The position numbers and the translations under genes are program-made. Below are positions 54,711 to 64,000 of a DNA stretch of 64,000 nt, one piece after another. Below the pieces are notes generated by a model that made no database searches, had not been told where the DNA came from, and saw nothing but the letters and a program-made list of their open reading frames with translations. The first letter of the stretch is position 1. Every line of letters starts with the position of its first letter. This DNA is from Hydractinia symbiolongicarpus (Eukaryota > Cnidaria > Hydrozoa > Anthoathecata > Hydractiniidae): the NCBI RefSeq assembly GCF_029227915.1, contig NC_079880.1:12735501-12799500 (forward strand). Reading direction: 5' to 3'.

Positions 54711-56576
54711 ATTGCAACTTGGGCATCATAAGATCATGACCGTGGCGCATCATGCTTTTAGATTCTATACTGTAATTGGGCGGAGTGACGTCATTTCATG
54801 CGTTAACGCGGTAGGTTCGATTAAATCGCTTTCTTCCGCTGAAGTTAAAATAAACAAGAAAACCTGTCGGTTTGAACACTCAATCCAATCCTTTCTCGGC
54901 TAGGAGGACCTCCTCGAATCGGTCGAGCACCACGATGTAAATTGCTAATACTCTGGGTTTCTATAGCTAATAGATCAACTAAAATATGGTCATAAAAATC
55001 TGTCGATGCAAGAACAAGAACTTGTACAGGATTATGAAATATAGTCGTTAGCCGGTGGAAAAATCCACGGGTTCGCCTGTCCTTTTTATACCGCATTGCG
55101 TGCGTCTCGCTGCTTGCGCAGCTAAGCTAACATTTTGCGTGACGGACAGACGTATACGGGTATTTTAATTTAGAGACTTCATAAGATAAACAATTATTAA
55201 TACACTATAATAAATACAACATTATTTCTCATTATAACTGTATGTTATATTAAAAATAAATGAGCAGCAAAAACTTCTGTTCATCCCATGCATTCTTGTG
55301 TTGGGCATTATGGCCTAAATTTTAGAAATTTGTGTGGTGAAAAGGTATATATTGTAAAATAATTAAATTGGCTTATAAAACGAAAGAAGTTATACCAGAT
55401 TAATAAAACCCAGTTAAAAAAGTTAAAAAGAAATCCACAGTCATTTTGGTGAAACTTGCATTTCAAAACAAGATAATAGTTAAAATCAATTTCAATGTTA
55501 TAATAACCAAAAGTAATCAATAAGTAAGAAATTTACGCTACATGATCCTGCTTTTGCAAAAAACAATTTCATAGTCGGATTGTCACGTGGTACAAATTTC
55601 GGTTGAGAGAAAACACGGACTCTTTACGGTCAAACTCTCATTGATTTCTTCAGTCAATAGTCAGTGAGATTTTAAACTTGTTGAGTGTGGCTGGATTGAC
55701 AACAAGGGTTACAAAACGAATCTTGAATTCTTCCAGTCAGAATGTCGCATGGTACAACTTTCAGTGGAGGGAAAGCGTGGACGTTTCACGGTCAAACTCT
55801 CACACAAGAAGCTTTGATTAAACAGAAACTACAAGTATCTGAATTAAAGTAAAGCTAAATTAGCAAAAACTCGCCTAAAACTACACAATATGACAGGTTG
55901 GAAGTTAGAAAACAATGAATCTGTGAAAAATTCGGTCCTATTTTTGAAAAAATGACCAGGTGAATGACGTGTTTTCCCTTAAATTACATTAGCTACCCTG
56001 AAAAATTCAGACTTTTAATTGCTTTAAGAAGTATTACGTAACATTTTTTGACCCGGAGAATCCCCGAGCAAGCGCAAAAAAGAAGATGTAATCCAAACTT
56101 GTTAATAGCTACATACAATGTAAAAATATAGCTATATATACACATGTATGTTTCAAATACTTCAAAATTTAGCTAAATAAATTAGCAGGATTCTCTGGTG
56201 TTATTTCAACTTCCCATTGTATTTCCAAATGTATTAAGAGGCAATCAATACATGTCGCAGCATTATTCTTTTTATATATAAACAAACGACCCGCTGAAGG
56301 ATTACGTAATGTTTTTATGTTAAAATCCAGTGAAATACACATCCCGCACGGATATCAAAGGGATGTCGGAACAATAACAATTTGAATAGAATTTTAATGA
56401 GCACTAAGATGAGTTCAATCTGCGTCTCTATATTTACCTCTATGATTAAAACAAGGTTTTGTAAACATTCTGGGTACTGGGAATGTAATACACTTTATTC
56501 AATATATAACAGATTTAATTGTGGAAACCAAAAAACAAACACTTGACTAGAAAGTCTAAAGTAGCTAGCTAGCTAA
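54711..56576. other. Non-coding, minor repeats
   Basis: A hairpin ggtggaaaaatccacc-like string lies at about 55031-55046. Two diverged copies of a 67-base block (gtacaa, then gtcaaactctca) lie at about 55575-55641 and 55738-55803. No gene is supported. Confidence 0.45.
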
Positions 56577-56824
56577 TAAACTCTTAAGAAAAAATATTGG
56601 AGTGTGCAAGAATAATTTCATAATGTTTGCCATGCAACGACAAGAATGTCGAAGGAAGATCTGGGACTTCATTGTAATGTTGCCCACACACACACAGGTG
56701 GCTAACTCTTAGGAAAAAATATTGGAGTCTGCGAAAAAATTGTTCTAATGTTTGCCATGCAACGACAGCAACAAGAATGTCGATAGAGGATTTGGGACTT
56801 TATTGTAATGTTGCCCACACACAC
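56577..56824. repeat. Tandem duplication of about 125 bp
   Basis: Two copies begin with aactcttaagaaaaaatattgg and aactcttaggaaaaaatattgg respectively. They share tgtttgccatgcaacgac and end in attgtaatgttgcccacacac. Confidence 0.85.
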
Positions 56825-58489
56825 CTATTTGATATGCAGTCAGAAAACTGCTAATTAAGCACGTGCTGCGTATTAGGCGATTCTCTAATTTAAGAGTAAG
56901 ACAAAGCAATATTTAGGCTAAATATAACATTTTTCTAAGATCTTAGCTCATTCCCTTTTGATTGGCAAACACTAAATCTATCATTTTACCTTCCTAGATA
57001 TAAGGCTAGGCTCTGTAGTAGCTATGTACACAATTTAGAAAAGGCATGGGGGAGATTTGTTCTTTTTCACTTATTTAGGCGATTTTCTGTAGTAGGTGAT
57101 TGGAGCCATGTATCCTTTAAAAATGGTGAAAAACGAATGATGTAATTTGCCAAATTTAGGATTCCATGATTTTGGATTTGTTAGCTTAATTAGGCATTCG
57201 GCTATAACATTCTGCTAATGAGGAGTATAGTACGTCTAATTAGCAGTGTTTGCTTAACTGATATCAGTGGGTTCAACCAACCAGAAGCTCTGAATGTGTT
57301 CTGTGTTTCTGTACTGCTTGTTTCTATTTTGCATTAGCTTTTACATTGTAGCCAGCTATAGCTGGTAAACTCAGAAAGTCACCAACATCTACCTAACTAG
57401 CCTACAGCTAGCTAGCTGGCTACAGCAGAGCTAAGAAGGCTAGTGGATATACACAAACACTAGCTAGAAGCTACTTATCAAGAAATACAAAAACATTTCA
57501 CTCGTTTAACAAAATATATGTCAACAATATTTATAGCTCTGCGGAAAAATATAAATAGAGTATATTCTCTCCCGTCTTGTCTTTTCAAAGTTCTTCAAGT
57601 TTTTTTGTCGATTTCGAATAAAACCTGTCCTCGCAATAATCGATGCATAGCCAGTCAATACAAATAAAAAAGATTCAGGGAAGTTAGTTAGTTCAGGGGA
57701 ATAAAAACGTGAAGTCTAAACTTCACGTATGAACGCATCAGAGCTGGATCCGCGTAACAGATTCACCAATGTGTTCATTTTTTATGCGGAGACGAAGAAA
57801 GGCTAAACCAAGCACACATTTCTGCAGATTGTGTGAAATATAAAATTGTGGTTTTTGTCGTGAGTTGTACAAAGACTTTTGAGTTCAATAATCAAGTTTG
57901 CTTTTGCCCCTAAGTATTAAGAAAAATATCATGCCAGTTCAAATCTAGTGTTAGATATTTTGCATAGCTACTTGGTGTAAATATTTAAAGTGAAAGTTAA
58001 GCAATTTCTATAACTAGCTAGCTGGCTATATAGCTAATTCGTGTTCTGTTTGGGAACATATATGTAGATCAAAAACTTATCTATTGGCCAGGGCATAACA
58101 TATACCACCTAATTAGGTAGTGTAATAAGTAGAAGAAGCTTTAACTGAATCCTTAACCCAATCATATTTTCACGTTCACAAAGCATTTTGCCAAGTTGCC
58201 ATGACTTAACCAAAATATGGGTACTGTTAACCCACTAAATTAATAAATTAAAGTGTCTATATACATCATAAAAAATATCCAACGTTATGTGAATGAACTT
58301 GATTCCATCCAATTTTCTAATCAAGTTTCACTTGTGGTAGATAACCGCATTCTAGCTTTTTTCGTTCGTCAAAATATCGTATGTAAGTTGGTCATTAATG
58401 CTTCCATGATGTATGAAACAGTTAATTTCAGCTTTCATTGTAATTTCAGATGTTCAATAAAAAAAAACCTAAACGTAATACAGCGTTTT
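56825..58489. other. Non-coding AT-rich stretch
   Basis: I see no gene or clear repeat apart from scattered tagctagc strings. A short inverted string acgtgaag/cttcacgt lies at about 57708-57729. Confidence 0.45.
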
Positions 58490-59950
58490 AAACTGATTGG
58501 TTAAACAATCCTGAATTCAATTGGCTACAACTTGACAATGATGATGACACAAAAGCATTTTGTAAATTATGCTCTAGATTTTTTTCAATTTCTGTTCATA
58601 GTAAAAAAGCTTGTGTCATACATGCTTTGTTAAAAGTCATAACGATGTAATGAAAAAGGACAATTGGATATACACGTAAGATTTTGAGACAATATCAACA
58701 GTATTTTTCAAACAAGATACTACAATTCAGTATTTGTGGGGAAAGCAAGTGCCATGGATATGTTTTCAAATTCCAAAGTTTTCTCTTTGTCTAAAAGAAA
58801 AAAATGATACAGATTTCTTTAGAAAAATGTCAACTTATTTTTTCCCAGCTTGGTCCGAGAAAACGAAGGAACAACAATCTGAAAGAATTGATATAGATAT
58901 AGGAACTTGTAGTCTGTATACCGTTCACTTTGGCTTGAAAGATGGGGCTAAAACTAGTCAATGGAATATAGATAAAATTTTGTGAGCTATGTGAAACATA
59001 TTCGATTAATTGCCATCACGAAGGGCGGACTATGAAAGTCATAAAAAATGAATATTATCCTCCTCTTTTTTGTTTACATAGTTGGGCTTAGAATGAAATT
59101 ATCTCCCAAAGGAACATATTAGTTTGGCCCAACCTTTTAACCAACCAGAGAATATTGTAATTGTTTACTCAAAGCCAATCATAACCGCGTATTTCAATTT
59201 ACGAATAATTTATTCACGCCAAAGTTTGAATTTAAGTTGAAAAAAAGTTTAGGATGCTCAGATTATCACACGTGACATAGTGCAGTTTCTATTTACCTTA
59301 TGCGCTCACATAACAGAGAAATGCGAGATGTTTAATACCTAGTAGCTAAAAAAATAAAGAAAGGTTGGGAGGTATGTTAGAGACATTTAAAAGAGAATTT
59401 TCTGAGTTTATCAAAGTTGTAGTTAGAGAAAATAGAAGTTAATCTTTACAATTCGAAATGTACAGTGACAGCGATTAATCATCATGTTAATGGAAGTACC
59501 TAGATTCTCAAAAGTACAAAAAACTGGCTACAGTAGTGAAAATTATTATAACATTGTCTTATGCCTCTGTTGAGCGTTGTTTTACTATGAACAAGACATA
59601 ACAAGACATAATTTGTTCAAAATATGACAGCAGCCATGTTTAATGCTCAGCAAATTGTTCACTATCACATGAATGCCAACAACTTATCATCATACACAAT
59701 AAATATCACTCCTGCATTGCGTCTTCAGGTAACGTTAGCCAGAAAAAATTATCAGGATCATCTTTAAGATCAGGTGAAGAGCAAAGCCTCAAACAAAAAA
59801 AATGTTGAATGGAAAGGGTATTGGTGAAGAGATTGATAATCTAAAGAGAAAAAAAAATAGTGATAAATACTTCAAAAAAATTACATTCAGAAGCTAACTT
59901 TTTAAAGAAGATTTTGGTGTTAGTGATAAGACTACTAAAGGCTTCTTCTT
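58490..59950 (+). pseudogene. hAT-like transposase relic
   Basis: Three blocks, in several frames with many stops, match the order of a BED/hAT-type transposase. The first, at about 58525-58640, is a zinc finger with FCKLCSRFF and a later H-x-H pair. The second, at about 58885-59080, has GTCSLYTVHFGLKDGAK then PSRRADYES. The third, at about 59540-59600, is a dimerisation-type segment, LSYASVERCFTMNK. The sequence is too decayed for ends to be set. The call rests on the block order and motif resemblance. Confidence 0.45.
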
Positions 59951-60857
59951 GCTCCTCCAATTTTAACCACTTTAGCTAACCCTGCAGTCACATATTTCTA
60001 GATTATACGACATGATTAGCTATAGATTTGTATTTATTTTACGGCAAACTGTATATTCTTCAACGGCAAAAGAACAACAAAAAAGGTTTTGACTATAAAC
60101 ACCTTTCACCATAAACAAAATGGTATAGAAACAAACAGAAACCGGCACAATAATGCGCAATAAGCCTTAAAATATTAAAATTCAAGAAAGCACATAGCCG
60201 GCCAGCACGTCTAAAGTCTAAGTGAGCTATAATTCTAGACGTCTGGAAAAGCAATGCATAAGCTGGACATACCAAAATGTTGACATGTATTTGTTGCTAA
60301 ATGAAATTTTGTTACTGTCAGCATGGTGCTAGTTACATTTTCGTTACTTGTTACTGGCAAAAAGGTCCATGGCAACGCAACTTAATATTTTTAGTCAATG
60401 GTAATTGTAAAAAAAATGTTACTACCTTATCGGTAAAACAAAATCGGCAAAAAAATTAGTCGGGAAAAATAAAAAAATCGGTAAAAATGTTAGTCACTTG
60501 GACAAAGTTACTTTTTGCCGACTAATTTTTTTTAATTTAGATGCTAATAAAGAATAATTGCATACAACTGATAAAAATTAGCAACAAGGAAGAAAAAACG
60601 GCAAAAAGATAGCCGGAAAGAAAGTGAGGTAGGAAAAAAAATGTCAGTTTAGTCGGTAATAAAAAAGTTGGCAAAAATTTTAGCGGCAAAAAATATTAGT
60701 CACCTAGCCAAAGTTTAGTCACTTTTTTGCCGACTTTTTTTTGCTGATAAGCTATTCCCCGAAAGAGTCACCCTGTTGCTTTATGTGTTATTCGATTCGA
60801 ACGAAAAATCTACTTTGTAAATAGAAAACTTTAAGTCATTTTTCCAACCTTGGTTGC
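59951..60857. other. Non-coding with ggcaaaa/ttagtc foldback repeats
   Basis: From 60400 to 60750 the strings ggcaaaaaaattagtcgg and tgccgactaatttttt recur in both orientations, giving local foldbacks. No gene is seen. Confidence 0.5.
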
Positions 60858-60865
60858 TATTTAAA
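60858..60865 (+). promoter_or_regulatory. TATA-like box
   Basis: The string tatttaaa lies 56 bases before ATG 60921, a normal place for a core promoter of the small gene downstream. Confidence 0.35.
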
Positions 60866-60920
60866 CATGCAGCAAGTGATTTCTCTTTTAACAGCCAGTT
60901 TCAAACACGCTTGACTACAC

Positions 60921-61253
60921 ATGAGTCCATCAGTTCTCACAATGCGCATGATTATCAGCAAAAAGATGAAACTTTTTATATCAATAGTTGTTACTTGTTT
61001 AATAACTTATGTTTCAATGCATGACGAAGGAGAGCGTGAGGATGATGAACCTCCTCCTCATAAAGATTTTGATCCGGTCATAGAATTTCCGGATAATGAT
61101 CCGGACTATAAAGAAAGCGAGCGTACAGAGATGACATCACAAGGCGAAAAATCTCATTACTCCCTGCACAAAATCACAAACAGTATAATACATAAGAACA
61201 TTCAAGTTAGTGAGAAAATCGAAGAAATGAAACAAAAGGTAAAGCAAGGCTGA
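60921..61253 (+). CDS. Possible secreted protein gene or first exon (110 aa)
   Basis: The frame from ATG 60921 has an internal Met at about residue 16, followed by a hydrophobic stretch (KLFISIVVTCLITYVSM) that would serve as a signal peptide. An acidic, Pro-rich part comes next (EREDDEPPPHKDFDP) and then a Lys/Glu-rich helix (SEKIEEMKQKVK). A TATA-like box lies upstream. Near the end aaaaggtaaag is a possible splice donor (GT at about 61239), so this may be only the first exon. The family is not recognised, though the layout (signal peptide, acidic propart) would suit a small secreted peptide precursor. Confidence 0.4.
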   Translation: MSPSVLTMRMIISKKMKLFISIVVTCLITYVSMHDEGEREDDEPPPHKDFDPVIEFPDNDPDYKESERTEMTSQGEKSHYSLHKITNSIIHKNIQVSEKIEEMKQKVKQG

Positions 61254-62019
61254 AAAGGTATAAAATCATAATGGCAGATGAAGAACTGATAACTCGATAA
61301 CTAATGCTTAATCGATGTTGTCATAGACACTGCTTCGTGACTTCAAGCCCGTAATATTAACGCATTTAAGGTGATAATACCAGCCTGATGATATGTTATC
61401 CTAACGCCTCTGGTAGCATAATTCAACATTACGATTGCATCCTAGTAACATCATAACTCGGATGAAATGGCGAATGCTTAGACAAAAATAAATGGCGATT
61501 AAAGACTTAGTAAGGTGTTTCGATGTAAAAACGAAGCTCCTGAGCCGATGTAACGGATTGGCAAGGTTGATTTCGTGGTGTTGTAAAACTGTAAAGGGAT
61601 AACAAAGAGAATAACAAGACTCAATGGTCTTGATTGACTTTAATTCTAGATTCTCAATCTCGTCCCTATTCCATGTTTAGCAATTAATATCCAATCCTAA
61701 TATTTTTTTGCGAATAAATAAGAAAACTGTTGTCACGATGTTGGACTTCGACACAAAAATAAAAGCGGAGGAGCCAGTTTTAGTTGATGACATCAAGAGG
61801 TATTTTTGAAATTACACCTTCTAAAAAGGAAGAAATTAAACTCTTTCAAATTTTCTTTTTTGTTTATGTTTAGATAAAAATTTGAAAAGAGATTAAAAAC
61901 AAGGCGAACATTTTGATGACAATATGACACAATATATGAGCTATGTCTTTTATAAATCATTGTGACCATGATAGTAAAACCTGACTTCTAAAAATAATTG
62001 ATAGAAAGGAACTGTCCCC
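61254..62019. other. Non-coding stretch
   Basis: No supported gene; possible intron or 3' flank of the small gene upstream. Confidence 0.4.
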
Positions 62020-62113
62020 CACCCTCCAGCAATGACCCTTTTACGATGACTCTTCTTCACCCTCCAGCAATGACCCTTCTACGATGACTCTTCTACACCC
62101 TCCTGCAATGACC
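62020..62113. repeat. 38-bp minisatellite, 2.5 copies
   Basis: Units start caccctccagcaatgaccc at 62020 and 62058, with a partial unit at 62096. Confidence 0.85.
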
Positions 62114-62253
62114 TGCTTAAATTTTTAAATAGCGGTAATAAAGAAGTTATTTTAAATTAAAGTTAAATTATTGTGAAAATTATGGTTACCTGTTTATAGC
62201 AATATTCAACGACCAAATATATGCTGAACATTTAACGAAAACTTTTCTCATCT

Positions 62254-62445
62254 AACGAAATATTTAACGAGCATACAGTACATCCAACGAAATATTTAAC
62301 GAGCATACAGTACATCCAACGAAATATTTAACGTGCATACAGTACATCCAACGAAATATTTAACGAGCATACAGTACATCCAACGAAATATTTAACGAGC
62401 ATACAGTACATCCAACGAAATATTTAACGAGCACTCAGCACATTC
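62254..62445. repeat. 32-bp minisatellite, 6 copies
   Basis: The unit begins aacgaaatatttaacgagca and ends tacagtacatcc, at 62254, 62286, 62318, 62350, 62382 and 62414. The last copy is diverged. Confidence 0.9.
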
Positions 62446-62759
62446 AACAGAAATATATTATGAGTAGTCCTGAAAACACCACTTCCAAAGAAATATTTTA
62501 TGAGTTTTTTCGTTAAAGTTTCGTTAAAAAGAAGATATTTCAGAACTATAGGAGCACGAATAGCGTTTATGAGAATTCACAACTAGATATGACAATGCAG
62601 GAGCTATACTGTCGTGTTGATTTCCAGAGAATCCACTAATTGTCAATAAACAACACCAGCCGAACTAAGCCGATGCATTTACATAGTATTGTCAATCCTT
62701 TTGTTGCCATGTTTTCATTTTGAAGCCATAAAAAGCTGTTTTACTTTGTTGCGAGTTAT

Positions 62760-64000
62760 TTCAAGTTCTCCCGGTCTTTGGGCCGTTTTCAAGGATTTTC
62801 TATTTTTAAAAAAGATGAAATGACCTGGATGTTTAAAAATTCATCATTTTTTCGTTCAATATTATGCGATGGGAAAATGATAAATGACACAGCACCTATG
62901 GTAAATGTGTTGAACGATTTTTTTGTAAACATAAGGTTTAAGCCTGTCGGAAAAAATCTCATCGAATAGCAAGCATTTTGTCTCATATCTAAAAAGGTAT
63001 GACAGTAGGATGGAAGAGAATAATTTAGCAATGGCCAAATTAAATACTGCTTTTAACAGCTTGCAAAACAACAAATGTGCTAGTATTGATGAAATAAGTG
63101 TCAACGTTATAGAAAATGTGTTTGATCTGATTAAGCTTCCCCTGTTTTATGTATTTAACCTATCTTTAATACAGGGAATTGTACCCGAAAAATTAAAAAT
63201 TGCTCCAATGATCCCAATATTTAAATCAGGAGATCGCACCAATCTTACTAATTATAGACCTATCTCAGTACTACCTTGTTTTTCTAAAATTTTAGAACGC
63301 ATTATGTACAATAGAATTTACAAATATTTTGTTGATAATGATATTGTACATAAAGCAATTTGGGTTTCAAAAAGGTCATTCTACAGATCACGCGGTAAGC
63401 AAACTGGTAAATAAGATTTCAGAAAGTTTTGATAAAAATATGTTTACACTTGGGGTGTTCATTGATCTTTCAAAAGCATTTGATACCGTGAACCATAAAT
63501 TCTCCTATCAAAGTTGCAATATTACGGAGTACAGGACTCAAACTTACTTTGGTTTAAAGACTATCTTACAGACAGAAAACAATGTATACCCGACGGTAAT
63601 CATACGACTGAGCTCAAAAATGTGAAATGTGGAGTTTCACAGGGCTCTATACTTGGACCGCTCCTTTTTTTAATATATGTTAATGATTTGTCTCGACACT
63701 TATAAACTTTATTTTTTTTGCAGATGATACTAACTTATTCTACGCTCACAAAGATATAAAAACACTCTTTACTACGGTTAACAAAGAAGAACTGAGTAGT
63801 ATTAATGAATGGTTTAAAGCAAACAAACTGTCTCTAAATGTAAATAAAACAAAATATACGCTATTCTGCAAAAAGTCTAAATCAGACGACTTGCCATTAA
63901 AACTTCCAGATCTATGTATAAATGAAATTAGCATAAAAAGGGAAAGCTTTTTAAACTTTTTAGGTGTTCTTATTGACGAAAACCTGTCTTGGAAAAGCCA
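62760..64000 (+). pseudogene. Non-LTR retrotransposon reverse transcriptase, frameshifted, runs off the window
   Basis: Reverse-transcriptase blocks follow in order across at least three frames: PMIPIFKSGDRTNLTNYRPIS (63200-63270, with SVLPCFSKILERIM), GFQKGHSTDHAVSKL, GVFIDLSKAFDTVNH, GVSQGSILGPLLFLIYVNDL (63630-63700), the active site FADDTNLFYAH (about 63718), and LNVNKTKYTLF. This is the pattern of Jockey/CR1/L2-type elements. Frame changes near 63370 and 63500 and stops near 62967 and 63703 show it is dead. The endonuclease part upstream is not recognisable. The 3' end lies beyond the window. Confidence 0.85.

Noticed and set aside
62254-62445. CRISPR-like array
   Set aside because: The six 32-bp units are contiguous and nearly identical with no variable spacers; it is a minisatellite in animal DNA.

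Overview
The window looks like AT-rich animal nuclear DNA packed with transposons. I infer an early-branching metazoan, most likely a cnidarian. The reasons are spliced host genes with short introns, Polinton/Maverick, Helitron, pogo, hAT, SINE and non-LTR elements, and short terminal motifs of the CAACCTCG and CGAGCCAGCCCGCC kind. The species cannot be fixed from the sequence.

Layout. Positions 0.75-14.4 kb hold a decayed Polinton (adintovirus-like) element, copy A. It has DUF4116-like repeats, tiny membrane and Cys-rich proteins, probable virion and membrane genes, an RVE-type integrase, a BRO-N-like protein, an A32-type ATPase, membrane/helical proteins, an HNH endonuclease and a protein-primed DNA polymerase B. 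Its polymerase end is fused to a zinc-knuckle/retropepsin fragment (14.6-15.2 kb). Next come a TIR element, a tRNA-derived SINE, other repeats, and a small four-exon host gene for a single-pass membrane protein with a PPPY tail (21.5-23.3 kb, minus strand). Positions 26.2-31.7 kb are a head-to-tail Helitron array of one long unit and four short ones. From 31.7 kb the integrase-to-polymerase part of the Polinton, its flank and the membrane-protein gene repeat (copy B, 31.7-51.1 kb). Copy B is interrupted at 43.5-46.4 kb by a pogo-like transposon carrying a HIRAN-like gene. The last 13 kb hold older repeats, satellites, a hAT relic, one possible small secreted-protein gene and the 5' part of a non-LTR reverse transcriptase that runs off the end.

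How the parts relate. The two Polinton copies share the same junctions and several of the same disabling lesions, so B arose mainly by segmental duplication of an already dead element and its neighbour gene, not by a second insertion. Each copy then decayed on its own: A lost the zinc-finger HNH body and the integrase tail, while B lost two small genes, gained a 13-bp minisatellite and received the pogo element. An assembly artefact (haplotypes placed in tandem) remains possible.

The most distinctive signals are these: a short TATAATAAA-type motif directly upstream of about a dozen Polinton start codons, a 32-bp palindrome before two HNH genes, the precise head-to-tail Helitron junctions, and a pogo transposon with a divergently oriented HIRAN-like accessory gene.
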